A DNA stretch of 64,000 nucleotides from Clostridia bacterium (GTDB lineage: Bacteria; Bacillota; Clostridia; Monoglobales; Monoglobaceae), in contig JAGAUW010000018.1 in assembly GCA_017620615.1 (NCBI GenBank), positions 1 to 64,000 of the forward strand, given 5' to 3'. Positions 33,078 to 42,620 of the stretch are shown here, in pieces. The position numbers and the translations under genes are program-made. The notes under the pieces are model-generated. The model saw only the letters and a list, made by a program, of their open reading frames with translations. It was not told where the DNA came from and made no database searches. The first letter of the stretch is position 1, and each line of letters opens with the position of its first letter.

Positions 33078-35135
33078 ATGACGCTTATTGATATACTTGC
33101 AAATTTTCATATAATGCCACAGTTTCCTCCGGGAGCAATGCGGCAGGCAGAAAAAATGCCCAAAACCGTGAGCGAAAGGGATAAGTCGGGTCGTCGTGAC
33201 CTTTCGGATAAGCTTATTATTACCATTGATGGTGATGACGCCAAGGATTTTGATGATGCTATTTCTATTGAAAAGTTGGAGAACAAGAATTTTCTGCTTG
33301 GCGTTCATATAGCGGATGTTACCCATTATGTAATCGAAAATTCACCCATAGACCGTGCGGCTTTTGCCCGTGGGACAAGTGTTTATCTTATTGATACTGT
33401 TGTGCCAATGTTACCCTTTGAACTGTCAAATGAACTTTGCAGTTTGAAGCCGAATACCGAAAGGCTTGCGGTATCAGTGTTTATGGAAATAACACCCTCG
33501 GGTAAAATGGAAAGCTATGAAATATGCGAAAGCGTTATTGTTTCAAAAGCCCGTATGACATATTCCAATGTGACAGAAATCCTGGAGGGCGATGAAAAGC
33601 TCTGTGAGAAATATTTGGAATTGCTTCCTATGCTAAAAATGATGAACAGCCTTGCGAAGATTTTGAAAAAGAAACGAGTTGCTGGGGGTTCGGTGGAGTT
33701 TGAAACACATGAGTCAAAGATTACTCTTGATAAGGCTGGCAAGCCCGCCTCGGTAGAACGTTACCCTATAACAATTTCAAATGGGATAATTGAAGAGTTT
33801 ATGCTTGTTTGCAATGTTACTGTGGCGAAGCATCTCACAAAGTTTGGGCTCCCCTGCGTTTATCGTGTTCACGAAAAGCCTGACCTTTTGAAAGTTCGAA
33901 GACTTGGGGAAATTTTACCTCTTTTGGGCGTTGATTTTACGTTTAGCTACGATGTTCGGTCAAAGGATTTTCAGGATGTTTTGAAAACTGTCGAAGAAGA
34001 TGAAAAGGCAGAGGTAATAAATTATCTGCTGCTTCGAAGTATGGCAAAGGCGAAATACAGCGAAACAAATCTTGGACATTTTGGACTTGGGTTTGATTGT
34101 TACTGTCACTTTACGTCGCCCATACGTCGTTATCCGGATGTGGTGGTTCATCGCATTTTGAAAGAAAGTCTCAAGGGTGAATTATCAACAAAAAGAAAAG
34201 AACATTTCAAGGAAATTTCGGTGAGTGCTTCGGTAACATCCTCCACAACAGAAATAAATGCGGCTGAAGCTGAGCTTCGCTGGAAATCGGTTAAAAAAGC
34301 AGAGTTTATGGCTGACAAGGTGGGGGAAAAGTATGATGCGATTATTACTCATGTGACCAATTCGGGATTTTTTGCGGAGCTTCCAAATACTGTTGAAGGT
34401 TTTGTGGCGGCGAGAACTTTGATGGATGACGTGTATGTGCTTGCTGAAAATGGAGTCGCACTTATGGGTCTTCGCACAAAACGCAGTTTTTGTATTGGCG
34501 ACAAAATAAAGATAAAAGTGGCAGCGGTTGATGCCGAAAGACAGTTTGTGGATTTTGAGGTCGAGGGTATGGGGATTTATCGGGCTATGCAGAGAAAATC
34601 TGCAAGAGGTGGAAACTCTAAGAAAAATATAGGCAAAAAAGAAAAGAGAATACTGAAAGAAATTTCCATAGAACAACGGGAAGAAAAAAACGAAAGAAGT
34701 GAAGCAAGAAGAAAAGCAGATACAGAAAAACAGCTATTTGAAAATGCACTGGTTTCGGTTGCTTTCGATGAACTCCAAAATCTTTACAAATTTAAACGTG
34801 CTGAAAAAGGGATGGCTGGGGTTATGCTTTTTGATATGGCATCAAATATTTCACAGCCGATCTTTAAGAGCTTTTTTGACGGAGATTCTCGTTGTGATTC
34901 AGAAAGATTGGTTATATCAGCCAAAAGGTCACTTAAAAATACGCTTAGTATGATAGGTGAAAGCTTTGCCTTTGACATTGGAAAGGGCGTGGAGGAAAAA
35001 TTGATTTCATATGCAACACTGGCTCTTTTGCATTTTGAAAAATGTTTGAGACGAAAAGATGTGCACTATGGAAAACGGGAGAACGAGTATCTTGAAATTC
35101 TTCGAAAAATACAAAAGAAAGGTGACAAAATATGA
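33078..35135 (+). CDS. RNase R-like exoribonuclease lacking the N-terminal domains
   Basis: A 685-residue RNB-family 3'-5' exoribonuclease. The protein starts in the linker just before the catalytic domain (FPPGAMRQAEKMP), and the RNB active site IDGDDAKDFDDAISI lies at residues 50-64 instead of near 260. HFTSPIRRYPDVVVHR closes the RNB domain and an S1 domain follows (YDAIITHVTNSGFFAEL, near 417). The usual helix-turn-helix and two cold-shock domains, about 190 residues, are missing; AAGGGAGG stands in front of this ATG and a terminator stands before that, so no upstream remnant exists. The last 190 residues, helical and rich in charged residues, match nothing I recognise. smpB is not adjacent. 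The next gene overlaps by four bases. Confidence 0.88.
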   Translation: MTLIDILANFHIMPQFPPGAMRQAEKMPKTVSERDKSGRRDLSDKLIITIDGDDAKDFDDAISIEKLENKNFLLGVHIADVTHYVIENSPIDRAAFARGTSVYLIDTVVPMLPFELSNELCSLKPNTERLAVSVFMEITPSGKMESYEICESVIVSKARMTYSNVTEILEGDEKLCEKYLELLPMLKMMNSLAKILKKKRVAGGSVEFETHESKITLDKAGKPASVERYPITISNGIIEEFMLVCNVTVAKHLTKFGLPCVYRVHEKPDLLKVRRLGEILPLLGVDFTFSYDVRSKDFQDVLKTVEEDEKAEVINYLLLRSMAKAKYSETNLGHFGLGFDCYCHFTSPIRRYPDVVVHRILKESLKGELSTKRKEHFKEISVSASVTSSTTEINAAEAELRWKSVKKAEFMADKVGEKYDAIITHVTNSGFFAELPNTVEGFVAARTLMDDVYVLAENGVALMGLRTKRSFCIGDKIKIKVAAVDAERQFVDFEVEGMGIYRAMQRKSARGGNSKKNIGKKEKRILKEISIEQREEKNERSEARRKADTEKQLFENALVSVAFDELQNLYKFKRAEKGMAGVMLFDMASNISQPIFKSFFDGDSRCDSERLVISAKRSLKNTLSMIGESFAFDIGKGVEEKLISYATLALLHFEKCLRRKDVHYGKRENEYLEILRKIQKKGDKI

Positions 35136-35863
35136 AAACAGTTTTGATTACCGGTGGGGCACGGGGGATTGGTCGTGCCATTGCTGAAAAGTTTGCTGAT
35201 ATGGGCTTTGATGTCGCGATAAATTATAACACAAGCAAAAAACAAGCAGAAATGCTGAAAAATGAGTTGCTTAAAAAAGGTGCAAAGGCAGAAATTTTTT
35301 GTGCGGATGTGGCAGATGCAGATGCTGTTTCAAAAATGGTTGAGGATATAAACGGTACATTTGGGGGCATTGATGTTCTTGTTAACAATGCAGGAATTGC
35401 CCTTCCCCAAGGTGTTTTCACAGATGTGACAGAATGCGATATGAAAAAAGTTTTTGATGTGGATGTTTTTGGGCTGATGAATTGCACAAAGGCGGTTATC
35501 CCGCAGATGGTGAGAAAAAAATCAGGAAAGATAATAAACATTTCTTCTATCTGGGGTGTTTGCGGCGGCTCGTGTGAAGCTGTGTATTCTTCGGCAAAAG
35601 CGGCAGTTATTGGATTTACAAAGGCACTGGCAAAGGAACTCGGTCCATCAGGAATAACTGTGAATTGCGTTGCACCGGGGCTTATTGATACAGATATGAA
35701 CGGACATTTGTCAAAAGAGGATATTGAGGATTTCTGTGAGGCCGTCCCTCTTGGAAGAGTAGGAAAGCCAGATGATGTGGCAGAGGCAGTCTGGCTTTTG
35801 GCATCAGGCGGTGCTGATTATATAACTGGTCAGGTATTAAATGTTGATGGCGGAATGCTATAA
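35132..35863 (+). CDS. Short-chain dehydrogenase/reductase, FabG-like
   Basis: A 243-residue classical SDR. NADP(H) loop TGGARGIGRAIA at residues 6-17, structural VNNAGIA near 85, catalytic serine in INISSIWG near 137 and the YSSAK tyrosine-lysine pair near 150, then PGLIDTDMN. The sequence is closest in style to 3-oxoacyl-ACP reductase, but there is no fatty acid gene in the neighbourhood and substrate cannot be assigned. ATG overlaps the RNase gene's stop (ATGA). Confidence 0.88.
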   Translation: MKTVLITGGARGIGRAIAEKFADMGFDVAINYNTSKKQAEMLKNELLKKGAKAEIFCADVADADAVSKMVEDINGTFGGIDVLVNNAGIALPQGVFTDVTECDMKKVFDVDVFGLMNCTKAVIPQMVRKKSGKIINISSIWGVCGGSCEAVYSSAKAAVIGFTKALAKELGPSGITVNCVAPGLIDTDMNGHLSKEDIEDFCEAVPLGRVGKPDDVAEAVWLLASGGADYITGQVLNVDGGML

Positions 35864-35902
35864 CAAAAATGGCAGAGAACAGAGGAGAAGTTCAGTAAAA
35901 AC

Positions 35903-35945
35903 GGATAATGACAAAAAGCCTTCTTGGGCATTATCCTTTTATTTT
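35903..35945 (+). terminator. Terminator after the SDR gene
   Basis: GGATAATG (35903-35910) pairs with CATTATCC (35929-35936), enclosing an inner GCC/GGG pairing, and runs into TTTTATTTT. It ends the RNase-SDR unit. Confidence 0.75.
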
Positions 35946-36027
35946 ACTATGGTAGCGTGTCTGCACAAAATGGTGCAGTTTAAATGCCGGATGCCTGTAT
36001 TTTTGTGAAAAACGTACAGAATAAATA

Positions 36028-36065
36028 TTTACAAAACCCAGAATTTAGGGTATTCTAAGTTCTGG
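36028..36065 (+). promoter_or_regulatory. Promoter with overlapping inverted repeat, amidohydrolase gene
   Basis: TTTACA at 36028-36033, 17-base spacer, TATTCT at 36051-36056. CCAGAA (36038-36043) and TTCTGG (36060-36065) form an inverted repeat spanning the -10 box, a plausible operator of unknown owner. Confidence 0.6.
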
Positions 36066-36093
36066 AAAATACTACATCGGAGCGTAGATTTTT

Positions 36094-36885
36094 ATGGTTA
36101 TTGATTTTCATACACATGCTTTTCCTGAAAAGATTGCCCAAAAGGCTATTGAAAAGCTGGCCTATACATCGGGCGGTCTTATTCCTCAGCATAAGGGGAC
36201 ACTTGAAAGCCTCAAGGAAGAAATGGACAAAGATGGGGTAGATGTATCGGTGGTTCTTGGGATTGCAACAAACCCAAAGCAACAGCAAAATGTGAATAAT
36301 TTCGCTGCGGAAATAAATGCAGATTCTCGTTTTGTTGGTTTTGGTTCGGTTCATCCTGATGCACCGGATGTACTCTTTGAGCTTGAAAGAATAAAGGAGT
36401 TGGGGCTAAAGGGTGTGAAATTTCATCCTGAATATCAAAACTTTTTTGTTGATGAGGAAAAAATGAAACCTATATACAAAAAAATTTCACAGCTTGGGCT
36501 GATTACAATTTTTCATGCAGGTCATGACCTTGGATACAGTGAGCCATTTCACTGTATGCCTGAAAATCTGGAAAGAGCACTCGGGTGGTTTTCAGCCCCT
36601 GTTGTTGCGGCCCATTGGGGCGGTGCAGGATGTGCAAAACTTGTGGAAAAGCACCTTGCGGGATGCGATGTGTGGTTTGACTTATCCTTTGGCTATGGAA
36701 CAATGCCCAAAAGCTTTGCCCAAAAAATTGTTGACAAGCACACTCCTGACAGATTGTTGTTTGGCTCGGATATGCCGTGGCACAGACCGTCTTGGGAAAT
36801 GCGGCTTATTGAAAGCCTTGATATATCAAAGGAAGATAAAGATAAGATATATTATCAAAACGCTCAAAAACTTTTGGATTTGTAA
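36094..36885 (+). CDS. Amidohydrolase family metal-dependent hydrolase
   Basis: A 263-residue TIM-barrel amidohydrolase of the ACMSD-like (amidohydrolase 2) group. The N-terminal metal motif is FHTHAF (H5, H7); further ligands are likely in KFHPEYQ (near 108), IFHAGHD (near 138), AAHWGG and the final GSDMPWHRP aspartate near 226. The family covers decarboxylases and hydrolases with many substrates, and the neighbours give no clue. It has its own promoter and a terminator shared with the convergent clpC gene. Confidence 0.85.
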   Translation: MVIDFHTHAFPEKIAQKAIEKLAYTSGGLIPQHKGTLESLKEEMDKDGVDVSVVLGIATNPKQQQNVNNFAAEINADSRFVGFGSVHPDAPDVLFELERIKELGLKGVKFHPEYQNFFVDEEKMKPIYKKISQLGLITIFHAGHDLGYSEPFHCMPENLERALGWFSAPVVAAHWGGAGCAKLVEKHLAGCDVWFDLSFGYGTMPKSFAQKIVDKHTPDRLLFGSDMPWHRPSWEMRLIESLDISKEDKDKIYYQNAQKLLDL

Positions 36886-36913
36886 AAAACCGCCTCGTAT
36901 GAGGCGGTTTTTT
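36884..36913. terminator. Bidirectional terminator between the amidohydrolase gene and clpC
   Basis: A perfect 13-bp palindromic stem AAAAAACCGCCTC/GAGGCGGTTTTTT with a GTAT loop. The A run and T run on the two sides serve both convergent transcripts. Confidence 0.92.
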
Positions 36914-36918
36914 TAATG

Positions 36919-39381
36919 CTATTTTTTAACCACAAAGGCATCCTTTGAAAAGTCAATTTTGATGCTGTCACCCATTTTTATTTCGCCGGCAAGCATTTTT
37001 TCTGCAATCATATCTTCGATGTCTGATTGGATAGCACGTCTTAACGGTCTTGCACCAAAGGTTGGGTCAAAGCCGATTTCTGAAATGCGGTTGATTGCTT
37101 TGTCTGTGAATTTTGCGGCTATGTCGTTTGCTGCAAGTCTTTCACTGAGAACAGAAAGCATTTTTGCGGAAATTTCACGGATGTCATCGCGGCTAAGCTG
37201 ACTGAAGACTATTATGTCATCAATTCTGTTGAGAAACTCGGGTCGGAATGCTTTCTTTAACTCGCCCATAACGTCTGACTTTATCTTTGCATAATCTCTC
37301 TCTGAGTTTTCGTTTTCTGTGGCAAAGCCAAGAGATTTATTTTCTGTTATCAGCCTTGCGCCAAGGTTTGATGTCATAATAATGACAGTGTTGCGGAAGT
37401 CCACACGTCTGCCTTGAGAATCGGTGAGAATGCCGTCGTCAAGGATTTGAAGAAGAATGTTGAATACGTCTGGATGCGCTTTTTCAATTTCGTCAAAAAG
37501 AATGACGGAATACGGCTTTCTGCGGACCTTTTCGGTAAGCTGACCGCCCTCGTCATAGCCAACGTAACCGGGGGGAGATCCAACAAGACGTGATACCGCG
37601 TGCTTTTCCATATACTCTGACATATCAACACGAATGAGGGAATCTTCGTCACCGAACATTGCTTCGGCAAGAGCTTTTGAAAGCTCGGTTTTTCCAACGC
37701 CTGTGGGACCAAGGAATATAAATGAGCCAATGGGACGTTTGGGGTCTTTGAGCCCAACTCTTCCGCGACGGATTGCTTTTGAAACAGCGGTCACGGCTTC
37801 GCTTTGACCGATAACTCTTTTGTGGAGTTCGTCTTCAAGTCGGAGAAGCCTTTGGCTTTCACCTTCTTCGATAGCTTTGACGGGCACACCGGTCCAGCTT
37901 GACACGATTTCCGCAATTTCATTGGGGGTAACCTCGGTACTTTCGCTCCGGCTCTTTGTTTCCCAGCTTTCTTTCTGGGATTTGAGACTTTCACAAAGAT
38001 TTCTCTCATCATCACGGAGTTTTGCCGCTTTTTCATATTCCTGAGATGCGATAGCGGCTTCTTTTTCTTTGCGCAGCTCCTCAATCTTTGTTTCAATGTC
38101 CTTGACATCAGGAGGAGCTGTGAGAACCTTTATCCTGATGCTTGATGCTGCCTCGTCAATAAGGTCAATGGCTTTGTCCGGCAGGAATCTGTCAGGGATA
38201 TAGCGTATTGACATTTTTACTGCCGCCTCAATGGCACTGTCGGTGATTGTCACCCTGTGATGCGCCTCATATTTGTCGCGGATACCTTTAAGAATTTCAA
38301 TGCTTTCCTCGGGGGTTGGCTCTTCAAGGAGGATAGACTGAAATCTGCGCTCTAAGGCGGAGTCTTTTTCGATATATTTTCGATATTCTTCCAAAGTTGT
38401 AGCACCGATAATTTGAATCTCACCTCTGGACAGTGCAGGCTTTAAAATATTTGCTGCATCAATAGCGCCCTCGGCTGCACCTGCACCCACAATGGTGTGA
38501 ATTTCATCAATGAAAAGAATGATGTTGCCGTTCTTTTGGATTTCCTCCATAACATTTTTGAGGCGTTCTTCAAATTCGCCACGGTATTTTGCTCCTGCAA
38601 CCATTGAGGAAAGGTCAAGGTTTACTACCTTTTTGTCCTTTAAAATCTCGGGAACAGCTCCGCCAATGATTTTTTGTGCCAAGCCCTCTGCAATGGCGGT
38701 TTTTCCAACACCGGGTTCGCCAATAAGACAGGGATTGTTCTTGGTACGGCGGCTGAGAGTCTGGATTACACGTTCAATAACGGTATCACGACCGATTATG
38801 GGGTCAAGTTTAAGTTCTCTCGCCAACTGCGTGAGGTCACGACCGAATTTATCGAGGGTGGGGGTTTTTTCGGATTTTGGTTTTTTTACATTGTTTACGG
38901 GACTGTCAGCAGACGTTCCATCACTTGGTATTTCACCAAAATTATTTTCGTTCATAAGCCTCAAAATATCCCCATAAAGCTTCTGTGGATTTATGTCAAG
39001 GTCAGAGAGGATGCGGACAGCAAGACTTTCATTTTCACGGAGCAGAGAAATTAAAATATGTTCTGTGCCTATATAGTTGTGACCAAGACGTCTTGCCTCG
39101 GTGTAGCTGTGCTGAAGCACACTTTTTGTCCTTGGGGTAAATCCTATTTCAGGATTATTTATTGGGAGGTCCGAGCCTACAAAAAAGTCAATTTTGTCAA
39201 TTATTCTGCTTGGGGTTATGTTGTTTTCAGCTAAGACCTTTGCTGCGACACCTGTACCTTCTTTTGAAAGCCCAAGAAGAAGATGTTCGGTGCCTATATA
39301 GTTGTGTCCCAGTTCCATCGCACAGTTTCCTGCTAAGTTAATGGCGGTTTTTGCACGCTCAGTAAGTTTTTGTTCAAACAT
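36919..39381 (-). CDS. clpC: ATP-dependent Clp protease ATPase subunit ClpC
   Basis: An 820-residue Hsp100 unfoldase that feeds ClpP. It has the double Clp-N repeat (residues 1-145), AAA+ module 1 with [14 protein letters not shown], a middle domain with a UVR-like segment ([20 protein letters not shown]), AAA+ module 2 with [14 protein letters not shown], and the C-terminal ClpB-D2 domain. A VFSQ/LS region near the end fits the ClpP loop area. The start at 39381 ([11 protein letters not shown]) follows AAAGG at 10 bases; a TTG two codons earlier is possible. Last gene of the ctsR operon, and a CtsR target itself. Confidence 0.96.
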   Translation of the reverse strand: MFEQKLTERAKTAINLAGNCAMELGHNYIGTEHLLLGLSKEGTGVAAKVLAENNITPSRIIDKIDFFVGSDLPINNPEIGFTPRTKSVLQHSYTEARRLGHNYIGTEHILISLLRENESLAVRILSDLDINPQKLYGDILRLMNENNFGEIPSDGTSADSPVNNVKKPKSEKTPTLDKFGRDLTQLARELKLDPIIGRDTVIERVIQTLSRRTKNNPCLIGEPGVGKTAIAEGLAQKIIGGAVPEILKDKKVVNLDLSSMVAGAKYRGEFEERLKNVMEEIQKNGNIILFIDEIHTIVGAGAAEGAIDAANILKPALSRGEIQIIGATTLEEYRKYIEKDSALERRFQSILLEEPTPEESIEILKGIRDKYEAHHRVTITDSAIEAAVKMSIRYIPDRFLPDKAIDLIDEAASSIRIKVLTAPPDVKDIETKIEELRKEKEAAIASQEYEKAAKLRDDERNLCESLKSQKESWETKSRSESTEVTPNEIAEIVSSWTGVPVKAIEEGESQRLLRLEDELHKRVIGQSEAVTAVSKAIRRGRVGLKDPKRPIGSFIFLGPTGVGKTELSKALAEAMFGDEDSLIRVDMSEYMEKHAVSRLVGSPPGYVGYDEGGQLTEKVRRKPYSVILFDEIEKAHPDVFNILLQILDDGILTDSQGRRVDFRNTVIIMTSNLGARLITENKSLGFATENENSERDYAKIKSDVMGELKKAFRPEFLNRIDDIIVFSQLSRDDIREISAKMLSVLSERLAANDIAAKFTDKAINRISEIGFDPTFGARPLRRAIQSDIEDMIAEKMLAGEIKMGDSIKIDFSKDAFVVKK

Positions 39382-39409
39382 ATACAAACATCCTTTCTTT
39401 TTTAAAGTT

Positions 39410-40423
39410 TTAAGCCAAAAGGCTCGAATTGATTATTTCTGCTCGTTTCAGGTCACGTTCTGCCGCAGAGGTGAGGTTGTAATTTTTGGTGATGGTGGCA
39501 GGTAGCGTATTATAAAACGCAGCACTTAAGGTTTCAAGATTTATAGTGGTTATTATTCCCAGATTTATCGCCCATCTTACATCCGAAATCAGATTTATAG
39601 TTTCAAGAGAAGAAAGAAGCTTTGCGTTTGTGAGGATTCCAAATGACCGCATAAGTTTGTCTTCAAGGACGATTTTGTTTTCTTCATAGAGTCTTCGGCT
39701 TTGGTCGCGTTCTTTCTCAATAATGTCAGTAACAAGAAAGCCGAGTTTTTCAAGAATTTCCTCCTCGGATATGCCAAGGGTCACCTGGTTTGAAATCTGA
39801 TAGATGTTTCCAAGAGCCTGACTGCCCTCGCCATAAAAACCCCTAACCGCAAGACCAAGCTTTGAAAGGGAACGGATTATGCTTTCCATTCTGCCGCTTT
39901 GAGTGAGAGCAGGAAGATGCATCATAACAGATGCCCGAAGTCCTGTGCCCAAATTTGTGGGGCATTGGGTGAGGTAGCCAAGGTTTTTGTGAAATGCATA
40001 ATTTGATTTTGCTTCAAGAATATCGTCAAGCTTGTTTGCCTCTTTCATACAAAGGTCAAGGTTAAGTCCTGGTGCCATTGCCTGAATTCGTATGTGGTCC
40101 TCTTCGCCAAGCATTATACAGCTTGAACAATCGTCGTTTACTAAAATTCCAGAATTTTTTTTACTCTCGGCCATAGTGGGACTTATAAGGTGGCACTCTG
40201 AGAGGGATTGTTTCTGGGCAGATGACATTTCGGAAAAATCTATAAATTTCATATTGGGAAGAGCTTCTCGACAACGAGAAACAATGGTTTTTTGATGCTC
40301 ATCTGTCATATGTTTTCCAAAGGGAATATCTGAAAGGTTTCGCGCAAGGCGAACTCTTGAAGAAAGAACAATGTCACCTGAGGGACCAAATTTTGTGTAC
40401 CACATAGAAAAGTCTTTGCTCAT
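39410..40423 (-). CDS. mcsB: Protein arginine kinase McsB
   Basis: A 337-residue member of the phosphagen kinase fold that phosphorylates arginine residues on damaged proteins, marking them for ClpC-ClpP, and inactivates CtsR. Seen are [15 protein letters not shown] near residue 20, the [20 protein letters not shown] nucleotide-binding stretch near 152 with its catalytic cysteine, and [19 protein letters not shown]. The gene overlaps mcsA by four bases, as usual for this pair, which must be co-produced because McsA activates McsB. Confidence 0.95.
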   Translation of the reverse strand: MSKDFSMWYTKFGPSGDIVLSSRVRLARNLSDIPFGKHMTDEHQKTIVSRCREALPNMKFIDFSEMSSAQKQSLSECHLISPTMAESKKNSGILVNDDCSSCIMLGEEDHIRIQAMAPGLNLDLCMKEANKLDDILEAKSNYAFHKNLGYLTQCPTNLGTGLRASVMMHLPALTQSGRMESIIRSLSKLGLAVRGFYGEGSQALGNIYQISNQVTLGISEEEILEKLGFLVTDIIEKERDQSRRLYEENKIVLEDKLMRSFGILTNAKLLSSLETINLISDVRWAINLGIITTINLETLSAAFYNTLPATITKNYNLTSAAERDLKRAEIINSSLLA

Positions 40424-40923
40424 TTGTGTTCACCTCTCAAACTCTTTATTTCATCACGCAGACGTGCTGCTTCTTCAAAATTCTGTTGGGCAACTGCGGC
40501 ATCAAGCTGTGCCCTAAGTGCCGCGATTTTGTCTTCGGTTTTAAACATTTCTCCAAGCTTTGTCGGAGTCTTTCCCGTGTGTCTGGTGCTGCCGTGAATT
40601 TGCTTTAGCGGTCTTGAAAGGAGGTCTTCAAATACTGTGTAGCAGTTGCTGCAACCGGGTTTTCCTGTTTTGAGAAACTGACTTATTGATGTGCCGCACA
40701 TTTTGCAAATACTTTTTTCGTAGAGAGGCTTAGATATGGCAGGTGCACTACAAAAACTTCCGAAAAGACTGTCAAATTCATGGTCAATATTTGGTGCAAA
40801 GCTGAAAATGTCAGAGCTTTCACCTGCGCATATACTGCATAAATACATTTCGGTTTTAATGCCGTTTATTACCTCAGTTATATGAGTTGTTGCATCATTT
40901 TTGTTGCATTTTTGACATTTCAT
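40420..40923 (-). CDS. mcsA: McsB activator McsA (zinc-binding)
   Basis: A 167-residue protein with two zinc sites, CQKCNKND near residue 3 with CSICAGE near 30, and CKMCGTS with CSNCY near 75-97, and a C-terminal UVR domain (KIAALRAQLDAAVAQQNFEE). It activates McsB and senses oxidative or metal stress through its zinc thiolates. It lies 16 bases after ctsR on the minus strand and overlaps mcsB. Confidence 0.94.
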   Translation of the reverse strand: MKCQKCNKNDATTHITEVINGIKTEMYLCSICAGESSDIFSFAPNIDHEFDSLFGSFCSAPAISKPLYEKSICKMCGTSISQFLKTGKPGCSNCYTVFEDLLSRPLKQIHGSTRHTGKTPTKLGEMFKTEDKIAALRAQLDAAVAQQNFEEAARLRDEIKSLRGEHK

Positions 40924-40939
40924 AAGAAAAAACTCCTTT

Positions 40940-41383
40940 CTAAATAATATTTATTAAAATATTCTTGAAAATACTTGCTCTCACGATATCCCTCTGGGGA
41001 CGAGGCAGGATGAGGGAATTGTCGCTGAGTGCAGCCATAAGTATTTTTATTTCTTTGTGTGACAAAAGCTCCATATTATAAAGATTGCCAAGAATAGCCC
41101 TGCAACTCGCGGCAGAAATGCTGTTGCCTATTGAATTAACAGTGTGGAGAATATAGTTTCCGTTGTCGGGAATGGCACGAGTGATTTTTATATAGCCCCC
41201 GCTGCCACGACGACTCTCAACGAAGTAACCACGCTCAGGCGAAAAACGAGTGGCAATAACGTAGTTAATCTGTGACGGAACACAGTTAAAGTGGGTTGCC
41301 AGCTCGTTTCGCTGAAGCTCAATTTCGCGTTCCTCTGAGAGCAGTTCTTTTATAAATTCTTCTATCATATTACTTAATTTCAT
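40940..41383 (-). CDS. ctsR: Heat-shock repressor CtsR
   Basis: A 147-residue class III heat-shock repressor. The winged helix-turn-helix is at residues 20-60 (LQRNELATHFNCVPSQINYV), followed by the glycine-rich wing SRRGSGGYIKI that reads DNA and senses heat, and a C-terminal dimer domain (SHKEIKILMAALSD). It starts the operon ctsR-mcsA-mcsB-clpC. GGGGTGA lies 7 bases before the ATG, and a matching operator sits in the leader. Confidence 0.96.
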   Translation of the reverse strand: MKLSNMIEEFIKELLSEEREIELQRNELATHFNCVPSQINYVIATRFSPERGYFVESRRGSGGYIKITRAIPDNGNYILHTVNSIGNSISAASCRAILGNLYNMELLSHKEIKILMAALSDNSLILPRPQRDIVRASIFKNILINII

Positions 41384-41407
41384 TTCAAATCACCCCGCAA
41401 ATTTGAC

Positions 41408-41424
41408 TTTGACTATCTTTGACC
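41408..41424 (-). promoter_or_regulatory. CtsR operator
   Basis: On the minus strand GGTCAAA-GAT-AGTCAAA matches the CtsR tandem heptamer consensus (A/GGTCAAA-NAN-A/GGTCAAA) exactly; a further partial GTCAAA follows at once. It begins just after the predicted transcription start, blocking the ctsR promoter. Confidence 0.92.
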
Positions 41425-41433
41425 TTTGATTTA

Positions 41434-41461
41434 ATTATAGCACAGAAAACTTAATTGTCAA
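41434..41461 (-). promoter_or_regulatory. Promoter of the ctsR operon
   Basis: On the minus strand TTGACA (41461-41456) and TATAAT (41439-41434) with a 16-base spacer and TG one base before the -10 box: a fully consensus sigma-A promoter, kept silent by CtsR. Confidence 0.88.
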
Positions 41462-41497
41462 GATGTTTTTGAAAATTTAATAAAATCCTCTGGTTGC

Positions 41498-41526
41498 TTG
41501 ACATTGAAGGAGGAAAGTGATAAAAT
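41498..41526 (+). promoter_or_regulatory. Promoter of azlCD
   Basis: TTGACA at 41498-41503, 17-base spacer, TAAAAT at 41521-41526. It lies inside the longest open frame for azlC, showing that the gene really starts downstream. An AGGAGG inside the spacer would not be transcribed from this promoter. Confidence 0.75.
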
Positions 41527-41563
41527 CATATGGTACTTTTGTGTAAAAAGAATGGTGTTTAAA

Positions 41564-42277
41564 ATGACGGATATTAAAAGTCAAAATTCATATGTATATG
41601 GTCTTTGGAAAGGACTGCCTATTGCCCTTGGATATCTGTCGGTTTCCTTTGGATTTGGAATTTCGGCATTGGGACAAGGTATATGGGGGCTTGGCATAAT
41701 TCTTATTTCACTTACCAATCTTACTTCTGCAGGACAGGTTGCCGGGGTTGTGATTATTGCGGCCGGAGGAACTTTCATTGAGATGGCTCTTACTCAGCTT
41801 GTTATCAATATAAGGTATTGCCTTATGGGTCTTGCTCTTACGCAAAAATTGGATAAGAGCTTTACAACAATCAATCGTATGATTACATCCTTTGGTATAA
41901 CGGATGAGGTCTTTGCGGTAGCGGCAGCGGAAAGAGGAATGATAGGCAGACGTTTTATGTATGGGCTTATTACCTTGCCATACTTTGGTTGGGCACTGGG
42001 AACAACCCTTGGTGTTTATGCAGGACAGATTTTGCCACAGAATCTTTGTGCGGCGTTGGGTATTGCTATTTACAGTATGTTTGTTGCCATAATTGTTCCG
42101 CCGTCAAGAGACGATAAAGGAACGCTTCTGGCGGTTTTGATTTCATCCACTATCAGCTGTGCCTTTTATTTTATACCGCTATTTGACGGGATTTCACAGG
42201 GATTTTCGGTGATAATCTGTGCGGTGTTGGCATCGGGGATTATGGCATTTGTTGCCCCGAAAGACCTTGAGGCTTAA
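41564..42277 (+). CDS. azlC: Branched-chain amino acid exporter large subunit AzlC
   Basis: A 237-residue membrane protein of the AzlC/YgaZ family, the large subunit of a branched-chain amino acid exporter. Marks are LPIALGYLSVSFGFGISA at the N-terminus, the GTFIEMALTQLVINIRYCLMG stretch near 78, and seven or eight membrane helices. The frame is open upstream to 41498, but that part holds the promoter, so ATG 41564 (or 41552) is the start; the ribosome site is weak in either case. AzlD follows 19 bases later. Confidence 0.9.
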   Translation: MTDIKSQNSYVYGLWKGLPIALGYLSVSFGFGISALGQGIWGLGIILISLTNLTSAGQVAGVVIIAAGGTFIEMALTQLVINIRYCLMGLALTQKLDKSFTTINRMITSFGITDEVFAVAAAERGMIGRRFMYGLITLPYFGWALGTTLGVYAGQILPQNLCAALGIAIYSMFVAIIVPPSRDDKGTLLAVLISSTISCAFYFIPLFDGISQGFSVIICAVLASGIMAFVAPKDLEA

Positions 42278-42296
42278 AAATGGGAGGGGAAAAGCT

Positions 42297-42599
42297 ATGA
42301 CAAAACAGTTTTTTGCCTATCTTTTGGTTATGGCACTTGTTACATATGGCATAAGGATGATACCATTCACCCTTATGAGAAGCAAAATTAAATCAAAATA
42401 CATAAGAAGCTTTTTGTACTACGTTCCTTATTCGGTGCTTGGTGCAATGACATTTCCATATATTTTTTATTCAACGGGAAGTGTTTTCACGGCGGCTTTT
42501 GGTACAGCTGTGGCATTTGTTCTTGCGTTTTTCAGATGCTCGCTCATTGTGGTGGCAATATGTGCATCGGTGGCTGCGTACCTTGCGGGCTTGATTTAG
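42297..42599 (+). CDS. azlD: Branched-chain amino acid exporter small subunit AzlD
   Basis: A 100-residue protein with three to four membrane helices of the AzlD/YgaH family: FAYLLVMALVTYGIRMIPFTL at the N-terminus, then YYVPYSVLGAMTFPYIFYSTG and a final hydrophobic pair. It forms the exporter with AzlC. ATG 42297 is the family start, with GGGAGGGG upstream; an open frame reaching back into azlC is not used. Confidence 0.9.
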   Translation: MTKQFFAYLLVMALVTYGIRMIPFTLMRSKIKSKYIRSFLYYVPYSVLGAMTFPYIFYSTGSVFTAAFGTAVAFVLAFFRCSLIVVAICASVAAYLAGLI

Positions 42600-42620
42600 A
42601 ATTTGAAAGGGAGAATATAA

